64,000 nt of DNA, taken from Epibacterium ulvae. GTDB taxonomy: Bacteria > Pseudomonadota > Alphaproteobacteria > Rhodobacterales > Rhodobacteraceae. Every line of letters begins with the position of its first letter. Within the stretch, counting starts at the first letter, position 1. Position numbers and translations under genes: made by a program. The DNA lies in contig NZ_FMWG01000005.1 in assembly GCF_900102795.1 (NCBI RefSeq), forward strand, positions 248,001 through 312,000, read 5' to 3'. This document shows positions 36,991 through 47,082 of this stretch, piece by piece. The notes beneath the pieces are model-generated. The model ran no database searches, was not told the origin of the DNA, and worked only from the letters and a program-made list of their open reading frames with translations.

Positions 36991-38208
36991 ATGCATCTTG
37001 ATGCAGATATGACCGATCCGTTAAACGCTTGGTGCCACTATCCCCAAGTCAAACCGGAACCGGCTCCCAAAGGACCACTGTCGGGCAAGACACTGGCAGT
37101 CAAAGATATCTTTCCTGTCGCTGGATATCCAAGCGGCTGGGGCCAGCCGACCCGGCTTACCAAAGCAGGCATTGAGCAAAAGACGCATATTGAGGTTCAA
37201 AAACTGATTGATGCCGGGGCGGCCTGCCTAGGCAAAAGCCAATGCGAAGAATTGTGTTATTCCTTAATGGGCATAAACAAGCACTACGGTGCGCCAATCA
37301 ATACGCGCGCGCCCGAAAGGCTAACTGGGGGGTCGTCTTCCGGCTCGGCCGCTTTGGTTGCGGGCGGCGCAGTTGACATTGCAACCGCATCAGATACCGC
37401 TGGATCTGTTAGGGCGCCTGCATCTTTTTGTGGGTTGGTCGGCCTACGGCCCAGCCATGGAGTGTTGTCCCTAAAAGATACGATGCCGTTAGCGCCAAGT
37501 TTCGACGTTTTCGGTTGGTACGCCAAGGATATTCGAACTTACGCAACAGTCGCAGATATATTGTTAGCAAAGCAGAAGGCTTCAAAACCGCTATCACGCC
37601 TGATTTGCGTCGAAAATATTGCAGATCTCTTAGCGGGTGAGGCAGAGCGAAACGCCTTTGCCGAAGCCTCAAAAGCAGTCAAAGCTTATTTCACGGCCAA
37701 TACGACACATTCTCTGCCAGATGGTTTCTTTGAGAATGCTGCCGAAGCTTTTAAAATCATTCAAGGATATGAAGCGGCGCAAGCGCTCGGACCTTGGGTT
37801 TTGGAAAACAAACCTGATCTTGAAACAGCCATACAGGAACGGTTTGATTTTGGAGCCAAGATTTCAACGACTGACGTTCAAAAAGCGACAACAAGAAGAG
37901 CAGACATCGGACACATTTTGGCGGATCTTCTAGGGTCTGATGGTGTATTGCTTTTACCAACGGTGCCCAGCTGTGCACCTTTGCGTTCCACCATTGCCCC
38001 AGAATTGAATAAGTTTCGCACCGCAATGTTACGACTTTTGTGCCTTTCTGGCTTGTCAAAAATGCCTCAGATCACGCTTCCACTTGGCCACGTCCATGGG
38101 GCCCCCTTTGGGATCAGCCTATTGGCCCCCATGGGGCATGATAGGGCTTTGATCACGACTGCACGCGAGATCTTAGATGCTGCAACCCATCCAAACCAAA
38201 ATGCATGA
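36991..38208 (+). CDS. Amidase (amidase-signature family)
   Basis: Enzyme of about 405 residues. The catalytic triad of the amidase signature is visible: lysine in LAVKDIF (about residue 38), the cis-serine in GGSSSGSAA and the nucleophile serine in SDTAGSVRAP. It hydrolyses an amide to the acid and ammonia. ATG 36991 has GGAA nine bases upstream; an inner ATG at 37009 is possible. It lies 122 bases upstream of nitrile hydratase genes, so it would finish the route from nitrile to amide to carboxylate. Confidence 0.9.
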   Translation: MHLDADMTDPLNAWCHYPQVKPEPAPKGPLSGKTLAVKDIFPVAGYPSGWGQPTRLTKAGIEQKTHIEVQKLIDAGAACLGKSQCEELCYSLMGINKHYGAPINTRAPERLTGGSSSGSAALVAGGAVDIATASDTAGSVRAPASFCGLVGLRPSHGVLSLKDTMPLAPSFDVFGWYAKDIRTYATVADILLAKQKASKPLSRLICVENIADLLAGEAERNAFAEASKAVKAYFTANTTHSLPDGFFENAAEAFKIIQGYEAAQALGPWVLENKPDLETAIQERFDFGAKISTTDVQKATTRRADIGHILADLLGSDGVLLLPTVPSCAPLRSTIAPELNKFRTAMLRLLCLSGLSKMPQITLPLGHVHGAPFGISLLAPMGHDRALITTAREILDAATHPNQNA

Positions 38209-38330
38209 TCTGACCTATAGACATCAGCCCCACCAAGGATGCGCGCTTGCGAACAAGCTGATCTGCCTTATAAATTTTACAGACCTCGTGAGGATCCCCC
38301 TCGCTCTTCAAGCAAACAGGTAAAACTCAG

Positions 38331-38945
38331 ATGGCCCCACACTCTCACGACCACTCACATTTGACGGAAACCGAAGCGCGTGTTCGCGCCTTAGAGAGCC
38401 TTTTGAGCGAGAAAGGGTATATCGACAGCGCAGCAGTTGATGAAATTGTTCAGACCTACGAAACAAAGATTGGCCCACAAAACGGGGCGCATGTGGTTGC
38501 AAAATCCTGGGTGGATGCCGACTTTCGCAAGTGGTTGGAAGAGGATTCAACTGCCGCGATCCATTCCCTCGGCTATACGTCGCGCCAGGGGGAACATATT
38601 GATGCGGTGTTTAATTCAGATGACACACATCATCTGGTCGTCTGCACACTGTGTTCCTGTTACCCGTGGTCCGTTCTGGGATTGCCCCCCACCTGGTATA
38701 AATCACCCCCCTTTCGATCACGCGCTGTGATTGACCCACGGGGGGTTTTGAATGATTTTGGCATCACCCTTCCCGAAACAACCAAGGTTGAAGTCCACGA
38801 TTCCACCTCAGAGGTGCGCTATCTGGTCATCCCACAACGCCCTGCAGGCACAGAAGGCTGGAGCGAAAAGCAGCTCGCAAAGCTTGTGACACGCAATTCA
38901 ATGATCGGCACCGGTTTTGCACGAACCGCGGAGGCATTGTCATGA
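38331..38945 (+). CDS. nthA: Nitrile hydratase alpha subunit
   Basis: Metal-binding subunit of 204 residues. The motif VCTLCSC (cysteines 105, 108 and 110) forms the claw setting, and the threonine between cysteines is typical of cobalt-type enzymes. The flanking YPWSVLGLPPTWYK is standard. It converts nitriles to amides in the cytoplasm together with the beta subunit. A ribosome site (AGG) precedes ATG and the gene overlaps nthB by 4 bases. Confidence 0.94.
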   Translation: MAPHSHDHSHLTETEARVRALESLLSEKGYIDSAAVDEIVQTYETKIGPQNGAHVVAKSWVDADFRKWLEEDSTAAIHSLGYTSRQGEHIDAVFNSDDTHHLVVCTLCSCYPWSVLGLPPTWYKSPPFRSRAVIDPRGVLNDFGITLPETTKVEVHDSTSEVRYLVIPQRPAGTEGWSEKQLAKLVTRNSMIGTGFARTAEALS

Positions 38946-39604
38946 ATGGTGGCGCTGATCTTGGGGGGATGATGGGCTTTGGTCCGGTTGTCCAAGAAGA
39001 AAATGAGCCCCTGTTCCACGCCCCATGGGAAGCCCGGGTCTTGGGCATGGTGGTCGCACTTGGTGCCTGCGGCAAATGGAACCTTGATATGTCGCGCTAT
39101 GCGCGTGAAACCATGCCAACGGCGGAGTATCTGAGCGCAGATTACTATTCGATATGGCTAGACGCAGCTGTACGCCTGCTTAAAGAACGTGGGATGATTT
39201 CTGACGGCGAGCTAGAAACGGCAAAAGCCCTAATCCCACCAGTTGAAGTTGCCCGAAAGCTTGCAGCAAAAGATGTCGCAGCTGTTTTGAATGCAGGTGG
39301 ACCGGCCAACCGGCCAGAAGAGGGGACACCTGTCTTTGCGGTTGGCGATATGGTCCAAACGATAAATGATCACCCCGTAACCCATACCCGCATGGCAAGA
39401 TATGCGAGAGGCAAATCCGGAAAGATTGTTAAAGTACACGGGTTTCATGTCTTTCCTGACAGCAGCGCTCATGGTGAGGGAGAGAACCCCCAGTGGCTTT
39501 ATAAAGTCACGTTTTCTGCGCAAGAGCTTTGGGGGCGCCAGGGCAATCCGCACGACACAGTCTCCCTTGATTTATGGGAACCATATTTGAGGGCTACACA
39601 GTGA
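38942..39604 (+). CDS. nthB: Nitrile hydratase beta subunit
   Basis: Beta subunit of 220 residues. It opens with GGADLGGMMGFGPV and EENEPLFHAPWEARV, the normal beta-subunit start, and ends with the SH3-like barrel (VQTINDHPVTHTRMARYARGKSG). It overlaps nthA at ATGA and the accessory gene at GTGA. Confidence 0.93.
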   Translation: MNGGADLGGMMGFGPVVQEENEPLFHAPWEARVLGMVVALGACGKWNLDMSRYARETMPTAEYLSADYYSIWLDAAVRLLKERGMISDGELETAKALIPPVEVARKLAAKDVAAVLNAGGPANRPEEGTPVFAVGDMVQTINDHPVTHTRMARYARGKSGKIVKVHGFHVFPDSSAHGEGENPQWLYKVTFSAQELWGRQGNPHDTVSLDLWEPYLRATQ

Positions 39605-39942
39605 CCGATTTGGATTTAATCGCCCTGCCCGGTATCACCCTTGCGGATGATGAGCCCGTATTCACGGCGCCATGGGAAGCACAAGCTTTTGCAATGGCTG
39701 TAAATCTTCACCAAAACGGCGCATTCAGCTGGCAGGAATGGGCCGAGGCGCTTTCCCATGAAATCCACTCTGGCGAAGAACGGGACTATTACCAGCATTG
39801 GTTACACGCTCTCGAACGTATTGTTACAGCAAAAAGCCTGTCTTCTGAAGCAGATCTTGCGCAACGCAAAGCCGACTGGCACGCCGCCGCAGCCGCGACT
39901 CCGCATGGGGACCCTATCTTGCTGTCTGCTGCTAAACCTTAG
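39601..39942 (+). CDS. Nitrile hydratase accessory/activator protein
   Basis: Protein of about 113 residues, similar to the N-terminal half of the beta subunit (DDEPVFTAPWEAQAFAMAVNL parallels the EENEPLFHAPWEARV part of NthB). Such small homologues are the cobalt-loading activators of nitrile hydratase. I start it at GTG 39601, which overlaps the nthB stop by four bases with GAGGG seven bases upstream; the longer frame from 39574 would run inside nthB. Confidence 0.82.
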   Translation: MTDLDLIALPGITLADDEPVFTAPWEAQAFAMAVNLHQNGAFSWQEWAEALSHEIHSGEERDYYQHWLHALERIVTAKSLSSEADLAQRKADWHAAAAATPHGDPILLSAAKP

Positions 39943-40001
39943 CCCCATGTTCAGGCCCCTCCTGGCAAATATGCGCCAAAGGAGCCTGAAATAAGCTTGA
40001 A

Positions 40002-40922
40002 TTATGCCAGCGTGGCGAGACGCTGAAGGAAGAGGGACTTCACCGCATCCGCCTGCACACGCATGCAAACATTAACGGGGTCGCGCCCGCTTTCTGGGTT
40101 TGCCAATGTTGCGCCAGATGTCTCACCTTCGCAGGAAACCGTCATAGGAACGGCCCGGGTTTCAAACAAATCGGGATGGGTGCAGGCGATCACCGCTGCA
40201 GGATCATGCAGGGAACACCCATTAAGACCCGCAACCTCGCGATAGAACTTAATGTAGAAATGCGACATTTCCTGCAGCATGCCCCCCAATTTCGGTGCAT
40301 TTGCAGCAATCTCCACAAAGTCTTCTGGTGTGCACAAAATACGATGGGTGACGTCAAGCCCGACCAGAACCAGTTTATCCCCGGCCGTGCAGACAATATC
40401 TGCCGCATGCGGATCATGATAGATGTTGGCCTCTGCGTGTGGGGTGATATTGCCACCCTCTTCCAGTGATCCCCCCATCACCACAATGGCTTTGACGTTT
40501 TTGACAAATTCGGGATCGCGCTGCATCGCAATTGCAATATTGGTCAATGGCCCAATTGGGCACACCACCAGCTCTCCTTTATGATCGCGCGCCATGCGGA
40601 TCAGAAAATCTGCGGCCTCTTCTGACAAAGCTTTGCCTTTGGGCTCTGCTGCCGGAATGTCGCCAAACCCCTCTTCCCCGTGCACATTTGCGGACGGCGG
40701 AAAGGGCGGCAGGTTCAGCGGCTTATGTGCCCCCTCCGCAACCGGCGCTTCAACCCCGGCAATTTCCAGCAAACGCAATGCGTTTCGTGTTGCAACTTGG
40801 GTCGTGACGTTGCCAAAAATCGTGGTCAGCCCCAGCAATTCAATTTCGGGCGCTGCAGCGGCATAAAAAATTGCCATAGCATCATCAATGCCCGGATCTG
40901 TATCAATAATCAGTTTGGTCAT
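40002..40922 (-). CDS. Inosine-uridine-preferring nucleoside hydrolase
   Basis: Nucleoside hydrolase of about 306 residues. The N-terminal DTDPGIDDA binds calcium and is diagnostic of the family; later conserved parts are TIFGNVTTQ and HDPAAV. It splits nucleosides into base and ribose. ATG 40922 is preceded by GAGG; the longer frame to 41021 adds residues without a ribosome site. No purine or pyrimidine genes are adjacent, so it looks like an independent gene. Confidence 0.92.
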   Translation of the reverse strand: MTKLIIDTDPGIDDAMAIFYAAAAPEIELLGLTTIFGNVTTQVATRNALRLLEIAGVEAPVAEGAHKPLNLPPFPPSANVHGEEGFGDIPAAEPKGKALSEEAADFLIRMARDHKGELVVCPIGPLTNIAIAMQRDPEFVKNVKAIVVMGGSLEEGGNITPHAEANIYHDPHAADIVCTAGDKLVLVGLDVTHRILCTPEDFVEIAANAPKLGGMLQEMSHFYIKFYREVAGLNGCSLHDPAAVIACTHPDLFETRAVPMTVSCEGETSGATLANPESGRDPVNVCMRVQADAVKSLFLQRLATLA

Positions 40923-41043
40923 TTGCGGCCTCTTACGCTTGAAGCTGCAAAATCTACCCGAGGCTTTGTGATCACGCAAGACAAAGAAAAGCCCCCACAC
41001 TTCAAAGGAATGCAGGGGCAAACTGACCGAATATTACAGATGA

Positions 41044-42141
41044 TCAGGTATTGAACAGGAAGTGCATAACATCGCCGTCTTGTACGATATAGCCTTTGCC
41101 TTCTGCACGCATTTTACCCGCCTCTTTGGCGCCGCTTTCACCATTGCAGGTGATGTAATCGTCATAGGCGATGGTTTCTGCGCGGATAAACCCTTTTTCG
41201 AAATCACCGTGGATCACACCCGCTGCCTGAGGCGCGCTGGTGCCGCTGCGGATTGTCCAAGCGCGGGCCTCTTTCGGGCCAACGGTAAAATAAGTTTCCA
41301 GCTTCAGCAGTTCATAGCCTGCGCGGATAAGACGATCCAGACCTGCTTCGGCAAGGCCCATTTCCTCAAGGAACATCGCAGCTTCGTCGTCTTCAAGCTG
41401 GCTGATTTCTTCTTCGATCTGCGCGGAAATGATCACATGGCTGTTGCCCTGCGCCGCCGCCATTTCAGCCACTTTTGCCGAATGCGCATTGCCTTCAACA
41501 CTTTCGCTTTCGCCAACGTTGCAGACATAAAGCACAGGTTTGGTCGACAAAAGCTGCAACATTTTCCAGGCTTTGACATCGTCATCATCAACCGCAACCA
41601 GGCGCGCGGGCTTGCCATCTTCCAGCATCTCTTGCGCTGCGGCAAGCAGGCGATCCTGCTGCTGGGCTTCTTTGTCGTTACCTTTAAGCTTACGCACCAA
41701 ATTTGCGCGGCGTTTTTCAATGCTTTCTAGATCCGCAAGCATCAGCTCGGTTTCGATGGTTTCCGCATCCGCAACTGGATCGACACGGCCATCCACATGT
41801 GTCACGTCGCCGTCTTCAAAACACCGCAGTACATGCGCAATCGCATCGGTTTCGCGGATGTTGGCCAGAAACTGGTTTCCCAGACCTTCACCTTTGGATG
41901 CCCCTTTTACGAGACCCGCGATATCTACAAACGTCATCCGGGTTGGAATGATCTGCTTGGATTGTGCAATCGCCGCAAGCTTATCCAAGCGCGCATCCGG
42001 CACTCCAACTTCACCCACATTGGGTTCGATCGTACAGAACGGAAAGTTGGCCGCCTGTGCAGAGGCGGTTTTCGTCAATGCGTTGAACAAAGTTGACTTG
42101 CCGACATTCGGCAGGCCCACGATTCCCATTTTAAAGCCCAT
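41044..42141 (-). CDS. ychF: Redox-regulated ribosome-binding ATPase YchF
   Basis: Obg-like P-loop protein of 365 residues. The N-terminal [21 protein letters not shown] (G1), [10 protein letters not shown] (G3) and a coiled-coil insertion around residues 130-160 are visible. The C-terminal TGS-like domain is in the [18 protein letters not shown] region. YchF prefers ATP to GTP and binds ribosomes. An AGGAGG site precedes ATG. This is a housekeeping gene. Confidence 0.96.
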   Translation of the reverse strand: MGFKMGIVGLPNVGKSTLFNALTKTASAQAANFPFCTIEPNVGEVGVPDARLDKLAAIAQSKQIIPTRMTFVDIAGLVKGASKGEGLGNQFLANIRETDAIAHVLRCFEDGDVTHVDGRVDPVADAETIETELMLADLESIEKRRANLVRKLKGNDKEAQQQDRLLAAAQEMLEDGKPARLVAVDDDDVKAWKMLQLLSTKPVLYVCNVGESESVEGNAHSAKVAEMAAAQGNSHVIISAQIEEEISQLEDDEAAMFLEEMGLAEAGLDRLIRAGYELLKLETYFTVGPKEARAWTIRSGTSAPQAAGVIHGDFEKGFIRAETIAYDDYITCNGESGAKEAGKMRAEGKGYIVQDGDVMHFLFNT

Positions 42142-42344
42142 CTCGGCCTCCTAATGCCACTTGGATAGGGCTTCTAGGCAGCAATGCTATCTGGCGCAAG
42201 AGTGCAAGAGAGCCACAGTTAGCTAAGCCTTGTATCAAAGCCGGTGTTTTATTGGATCACTCTTCCGTCATATAAACGACAGCGTCATTGGTTCCGAGTC
42301 ACACAAGACTATGTAAGTCACCTAACTCAAAAGCGAGACCGTCT

Positions 42345-42860
42345 ATGAAACTCACAAAAATTCAGTGCTTGGCCGCGGCTGTGACCATCACCCTAGGCTT
42401 TGGCGCGGTTGCGCCTTCCACGGCTTCAGCTCAGTCGTTGGTATTCGGAGCTGGCTTTGCGGATTTCAGTGCCGGTGAGGCAGACGACGGTGCAATCGTA
42501 AGCCTTGACTACCTGCACACGCCTTTCTGGGAACGTGGCGCTTTAAGCGCAGGCTGGGGCGCAACTGCCGCTTTGACTGACAGTGGTGATGGGTTCATTG
42601 GCGGTGGACTGGCAGGACGGTATGAGCTGAAAAACAATTGGTTCCTCGAAGGCAGCGTAATGCCTGGTGCCTTTTTTGAAAATGAGCCGGAAAATGACTT
42701 GGGCTCTACTTTTGAAATTCGCAGCCTGATTGGTGTTGGCAAAACATTGCGCAGTGGCAATGGGATTTCTCTTGCGATTTCCCACAAATCAAATGCGTCG
42801 ACTGCAGACGACAATCCTGGCTTGAACGCAATCACACTGCGCTGGCACAAGCCTTTATAA
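42345..42860 (+). CDS. PagL-like lipid A 3-O-deacylase (acyloxyacyl hydrolase family)
   Basis: Outer-membrane beta-barrel protein of 171 residues. The signal peptide ends near STASAQ. The HKSN motif (histidine 147, serine 149) matches the catalytic HxSN of PagL, and the protein ends in an aromatic-rich strand. It would remove a 3-O-linked acyl chain from lipid A. The start is ATG 42345; the longer frame from 42288 gives no signal peptide. It is monocistronic, between ychF and trpA. Confidence 0.8.
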   Translation: MKLTKIQCLAAAVTITLGFGAVAPSTASAQSLVFGAGFADFSAGEADDGAIVSLDYLHTPFWERGALSAGWGATAALTDSGDGFIGGGLAGRYELKNNWFLEGSVMPGAFFENEPENDLGSTFEIRSLIGVGKTLRSGNGISLAISHKSNASTADDNPGLNAITLRWHKPL

Positions 42861-42950
42861 TAGTCAGTCCATGCGCTTCGTCTTCGGGCGGGATTGATTT
42901 CCTTGGCAACATTCGGCACATCAGTGCAGAACAAGGAAAAAGGCCCGCCC

Positions 42951-43742
42951 ATGACTCGTATTGATGCCAAATTCGCAGAACTTGCCAAAGCCGGTAAAAA
43001 AGCCTTTGTCACTTATGTGATGGCTGGCGATCCGAGTTTTGAGACATCCCTGGAAATCGTCTGCGGCTTACCAAAGGCCGGTGTCGATATCATCGAGCTG
43101 GGCCTGCCCTTTACCGATCCAATGGCCGACGGTGAAACCATCCAGCTGGCCGGACAACGGGCGCTGGAACAAGGTATGACTCTGGATCGTACTCTCGAGC
43201 TTGCTCGCCGATTTCGCGAAACCGATAATATCACCCCGATCGTAATGATGGGCTATTACAACCCGATCTATTCACGTGGCGTAGATAAATTCCTGCAAGA
43301 TGCCAAAGAGGCAGGAATTGATGGCCTTATTGTGGTGGATCTGCCCCCAGAGGAAGACAGCGAGCTTTGTATTCCTGCACAAAAAGCTGGTTTGAACTTT
43401 ATTCGGCTTGCAACGCCCACAACTGATGATGCCCGGCTGCCCCGCGTCCTGCAAAACACATCTGGGTTCGTATATTACGTCTCGATCAATGGCATCACCG
43501 GATCTGCAGAAGCACAGGCTGCAGATGTTGGCCCAGAAGTGGCTCGGATCAAAGCCAAGACAGATCTCCCTGTCATCGTTGGTTTTGGGATCAAAACGCC
43601 TGAACGTGCTGAGACCATTGCATCGGTTGCAGATGGTGCAGTGGTCGGGAGCGCAATTGTCAGCCAAATCGGCGCAGGCAAATCCGTCTCAGAAGTGCTC
43701 GACTTTGTAAAAACACTTGCAGATGGTGCGCATCGCGGTTGA
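42951..43742 (+). CDS. trpA: Tryptophan synthase alpha chain
   Basis: TIM-barrel enzyme of about 263 residues that cleaves indole-3-glycerol phosphate. The catalytic residues Glu49 ([11 protein letters not shown]) and Asp60 are at their usual positions with start ATG 42951; an AAGGAAAAAGG site precedes it. The gene is alone, without trpB, and is followed by a terminator, as is common in Rhodobacterales. Confidence 0.96.
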   Translation: MTRIDAKFAELAKAGKKAFVTYVMAGDPSFETSLEIVCGLPKAGVDIIELGLPFTDPMADGETIQLAGQRALEQGMTLDRTLELARRFRETDNITPIVMMGYYNPIYSRGVDKFLQDAKEAGIDGLIVVDLPPEEDSELCIPAQKAGLNFIRLATPTTDDARLPRVLQNTSGFVYYVSINGITGSAEAQAADVGPEVARIKAKTDLPVIVGFGIKTPERAETIASVADGAVVGSAIVSQIGAGKSVSEVLDFVKTLADGAHRG

Positions 43743-43771
43743 TTCCAGACACGACTTCGCAATCTTTTCAA

Positions 43772-43795
43772 GCGGTCCCCTGTGGGGCCGTTTTT
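43772..43795 (+). terminator. Intrinsic terminator of trpA
   Basis: Stem CGGTCCCC/GGGGCCG closes a short loop and is followed by TTTTT. Confidence 0.78.
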
Positions 43796-43954
43796 CGTTT
43801 AAAACGCTTTGCCCCCTATCCCTTGGTATAGGCATTGGCTGTTGAGTACGCCTTTTTCCGTAATCTAAATACCATTGCGAACCCCATTTCCCTCTCAGAA
43901 TACGACATAATGAATGCAAGGCAGATACAAGCCAATCATTCAAAGGAGGCTGGC

Positions 43955-44143
43955 ATGGAAAAGATCTGGATTAGCACATTGGTCGGAGCATTGACCGGCG
44001 GTCTCGTCGGTAGCACTTGTATCCTTATACTATCCGCCCCTCTTTGGTCTTTGATTGTAATTTACCCGATCGTGGGCGCGCTTGCCTCTGCATTAATCTA
44101 CGGCGTGTGGAGCCGCAGCGAACGCAAGCAAGCCCTTGCATAA
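43955..44143 (+). CDS. Small membrane protein (62 residues)
   Basis: A strong ribosome site AAAGGAGG lies five bases before ATG 43955, so I use this start rather than the longer frame from 43835. The protein has two hydrophobic helices joined by a short turn (WISTLVGALTGGLVG and WSLIVIYPIVGALASALIYGVW) and a charged tail. It looks like a short relative of the next small protein. Function unknown. Confidence 0.6.
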   Translation: MEKIWISTLVGALTGGLVGSTCILILSAPLWSLIVIYPIVGALASALIYGVWSRSERKQALA

Positions 44144-44312
44144 GCTTCAACCTGACCACTTAACGAATGTTCAGAACATGCATCCATAGCTCCCCTTTGA
44201 GCTCAACTGCCTTAGGTTGAATTTAAACTAAAGGCAAATAACCCTATGCTTGAGAAAGTTAAGGGCGATGCTGTATTACTCAAACAATGTTGTCTCCAGT
44301 GGAGGATCGACT

Positions 44313-44591
44313 ATGGTTTTTTTTGGTATCTTGTGTGGCATGGTATTTGGTGGCATCACCGCACTTACGGGCGTGATCAGCTTTGATTTTTCAATCTGGG
44401 TTGCACTCGCAAGCTACTCAGTTGTGGGGTCCACCGCAGCAGTCATTACAACTGTTACTCTCTACGCTTGGTCTTCCTCTGATGATGATTGGAGTGACTA
44501 TGATGACAACAGCCGTAAAGACGATTCTCTGGAACTTTTCGGAAGTCATGAAATCGACGATCAAAAAGTCGGGTCAAGCATAGCAGCGTAA
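44313..44591 (+). CDS. Small membrane protein with acidic tail (92 residues)
   Basis: ATG 44313 has GGAGG nine bases upstream. Two helices (VFFGILCGMVFGGITALTG and WVALASYSVVGSTAAVITTV) are followed by a very acidic tail (SSSDDDWSDYDDN). The helix layout resembles the preceding small protein, suggesting duplication. No family recognised. Confidence 0.55.
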   Translation: MVFFGILCGMVFGGITALTGVISFDFSIWVALASYSVVGSTAAVITTVTLYAWSSSDDDWSDYDDNSRKDDSLELFGSHEIDDQKVGSSIAA

Positions 44592-44659
44592 GCCTGTACA
44601 GCATTGAAACTGGAACGTATTGTCCTGCTACAGTTCAGAATTGACCGAGGCAGACGGCA

Positions 44660-45058
44660 GTGAACAACATGCAGACACGGCGTATTCCTAGAACCTTGGC
44701 CCTTCTCTTAGTCGTTATGATTGCGATGGGCGCTCAGTATTTTGATCTTGCGATCACATTTGGGGCGCATCCGTGGTGGGCAACACAAGTGCTTTGGGTG
44801 GGTGTGCTATTGGGGGTTTGCCCTGGAGCATTGGGACGGTGCTTGATCAGTTCCTCAATTAAACCCTTTGCTCTATGCCTTGTTGTGATCGGGATCGCCA
44901 CCCTAGCTACAGCATTTGGAAAACAAGGTTTTGCGGCCAGCTTCGGTGACAATAAACTGGCAGGTCAATTCTGGTATTTTGGCTGGATCATGACATGTAC
45001 TTCAATAACAGCCGCCTTGATCCTCCTACCGTTGCCCCTCCAAAAGAAATCAAAGTAA
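44660..45058 (+). CDS. Hypothetical four-helix membrane protein
   Basis: Frame of 132 residues starting with GTG 44660 (MNNMQTRR) and carrying about four hydrophobic segments. A weak ribosome site (GAGGCA) is present. Codon use looks like that of neighbours, but no family is recognised. Confidence 0.5.
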   Translation: MNNMQTRRIPRTLALLLVVMIAMGAQYFDLAITFGAHPWWATQVLWVGVLLGVCPGALGRCLISSSIKPFALCLVVIGIATLATAFGKQGFAASFGDNKLAGQFWYFGWIMTCTSITAALILLPLPLQKKSK

Positions 45059-45177
45059 ACAACCTGCCCCGTACAAAGCCAACCGCACATCAACAACATA
45101 ATTTTGTGCTCCATAGCTGAAAGGCGCTAGCAAGTTGACAAGACATATTTTTTAGCCGATACAGCCGCTAGAAGTGC

Positions 45178-45255
45178 GGGCCGTTAGCTCAGCTGGATTA
45201 GAGCAGGGAACTTCTAATTCTCAGGTCGGGGGTTCGAGTCCTCCACGGCTCGCCA
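45178..45255 (+). tRNA. tRNA-Arg (anticodon TCT)
   Basis: Complete cloverleaf. Acceptor GGGCCGT pairs with ACGGCTC, the D-arm is GCTCAGCTGGATTAGAGC, the anticodon stem GGGAA/TTCTC holds loop CTTCTAA with anticodon TCT, the T-arm has GGTTCGAGTCC, and CCA is encoded. It reads AGA codons. The region after it holds decayed mobile DNA, so it may have been an integration site. A short palindrome TGCCCA-TTT-TGGGCA lies at 45287-45301. Confidence 0.95.
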
Positions 45256-45388
45256 TAGTCCAATTGTTGTCATTACAGCATAATAGTGCCCATTTTGGGC
45301 ATAAGCGTGCCAAGTGGTTGTCAAGGCATTTGTTCTGATTGGCGGCACTTAGAAAAGAAAAATGGCAGAGGTCGGCAAGCGTCTCGCT

Positions 45389-46896
45389 CTAACCCTCTGG
45401 ATTTAGAACTTTTTTAGAAACAGCCTGAACAGCATCCTCACGCAAGTAGATGCCACCATAGTCCCGGCTGTTCTGTGTGAAGGGTTGAACACCAGCGATC
45501 TTCGGAGCGAGCCGAACTGTGTTTCGGTGCAGACCCGTTTCCGCAGACAGAATTGTGATCGTTGTGAAGCGTGCCGTGAACGCATCTATGTCCTCGTCCG
45601 TCATAATATTGGTAAGCTGGTTTGTATTGGGGTGCTCGACCTGAGTGGCGGGGCTGTGTCCGTCCTGAATGAAGGCGATAAAGGCTCCCTTCTGGCGCAA
45701 GCCGATGCTGCGGGCGAAGGCGACTGCGGTGAGACAGTCGAAGGACATTGTTTTTGGACTGTCAGTGCTGAATTCAATCACCTTTGACTTCGGCACCATC
45801 AGAGAGCGATAATGCCCCTTTCTCGGTCAAAACCCTGTCCAGCAGCTTTTCCCAAACGCCGATTTCCTGCGCTGCACTGACGACCGAATGGAGCGTTCGT
45901 TCTTAGATAACCTGCCCTAGGACAATATCCCCCGGCGCATGAGGCCAGTTGTCGAGGATGCACGACCGCATAAACGCACCGGAACTCCTCGAACTCTTCC
46001 GCATCTGCGTAATCGCGGTTCAGCATTGGATACAGCGTGCCAAAGGCCTTCTTCGGACCGCCCCCTGCGCCGGACGCAGCTGCGACCAACGTGTTTAGAA
46101 CTGCTGGTAAGCGTGATGGTCCTTCTCTGAGGGCGTTGAAACCAATCGCCTCTGGGCGTTCTTCGCCCGGTGAGCCGAAAGGCTCTGCAATATCGTGAAT
46201 TATGATTTGTTGTCCGATGTGCATGCAGAGACGGGATGCTGCAAAAATGGTGTGGGATTGAAACCATGTGTCGTCGTTCCCCATCAGTAAGCGTTGATGC
46301 AGCCAGTGGTCGTATTCCCAAACATGGGAACAGAATGGTTTTGTCTGCGTCAGAGTTGACGATCCTAGCAGATCAGAAAATCGGGCCTGAAGATCCCATC
46401 TTCTCGACGGTGTTTTTTCCTCCCAAAGCGGAATAAAAGGGGCGTTATGTTCAACACAATCCTTGGTGTCCTTTAGCTGCCAGTCGCCGCAGCATGTAAG
46501 GGCTGTCAGAGGTCTGTCTTGCCCCGACTTGAGATCGTCAAGGAGGCAGCTTGGACATCCGCGGACCAAGGGACTTCGCAATGCGCGGGAGGGAACCAGC
46601 TCTCCTCGAAATTGGGTGCGGATGTCTCCGGAAGGCCTTCTAGTCCAGGAGATCAGTTCATCCAAAACTTCGGCGCTGGTGCCTGCAACTTCTGCCAATC
46701 TTTTGAGCGCCGCTTCCTCGAAGTTCAACACACGTTTGAAGAAAAAGCCCATGTCTTTCGAAAACGAAACCACGTCCAGGCCGTTCGCAGCTGCTAAACG
46801 CGAAAGAAACGAAGGGAGGGTCTCCTTCGGATTAGGTTCCAGTGTGATGCGAAGGGTGGGCGCGGGCGTTTCCAGACCAACAAAACTGTCTTTGCG
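45389..46896 (-). pseudogene. tniQ: TniQ-family transposition protein, broken
   Basis: A TniQ-like gene of about 500 codons is readable in three pieces. The first (46896 to about 45978) has TLPSFLSRLAAANGLD and the zinc-ribbon segment GCPSCLLDD with CCGDWQ..CVEHNAP. Near 45978 the frame shifts, and the next piece (ILDNWPHAPGDIVLGQV) meets an in-frame TAA at 45903-45905 then EKLLDRVLTEKG. A second shift at the GGGG run near 45825 leads into the C-terminal helix-turn-helix-like part ending at 45389. No normal start codon is visible at the 5' end. TniQ proteins take part in target selection for Tn7/Tn5053-like transposons. It is inactive as written. Confidence 0.8.
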
Positions 46897-46945
46897 CTAC
46901 AGCCTTGGCACGTCAATTTCAACACATTGGGCGGGAGGACGAAGC

Positions 46946-46979
46946 CGCTTTCGCGGCAATGGCGCTTTCGCGGCAATGG
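46946..46979 (+). repeat. 17-bp tandem repeat
   Basis: CGCTTTCGCGGCAATGG occurs twice in direct succession (46946-46962 and 46963-46979) in the non-coding gap between the tniQ pseudogene and the recombinase fragment. It may be a border remnant of an old element. Confidence 0.7.
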
Positions 46980-47082
46980 CGCTTGTGGCTGGCGTTTTGA
47001 GGCGATCCTGACGGCGCGCATTTTGCAATTTGGCTGACCTGTTTGACGATTGGGTTTCTCAATCTGATGACAGGAGGATCCC

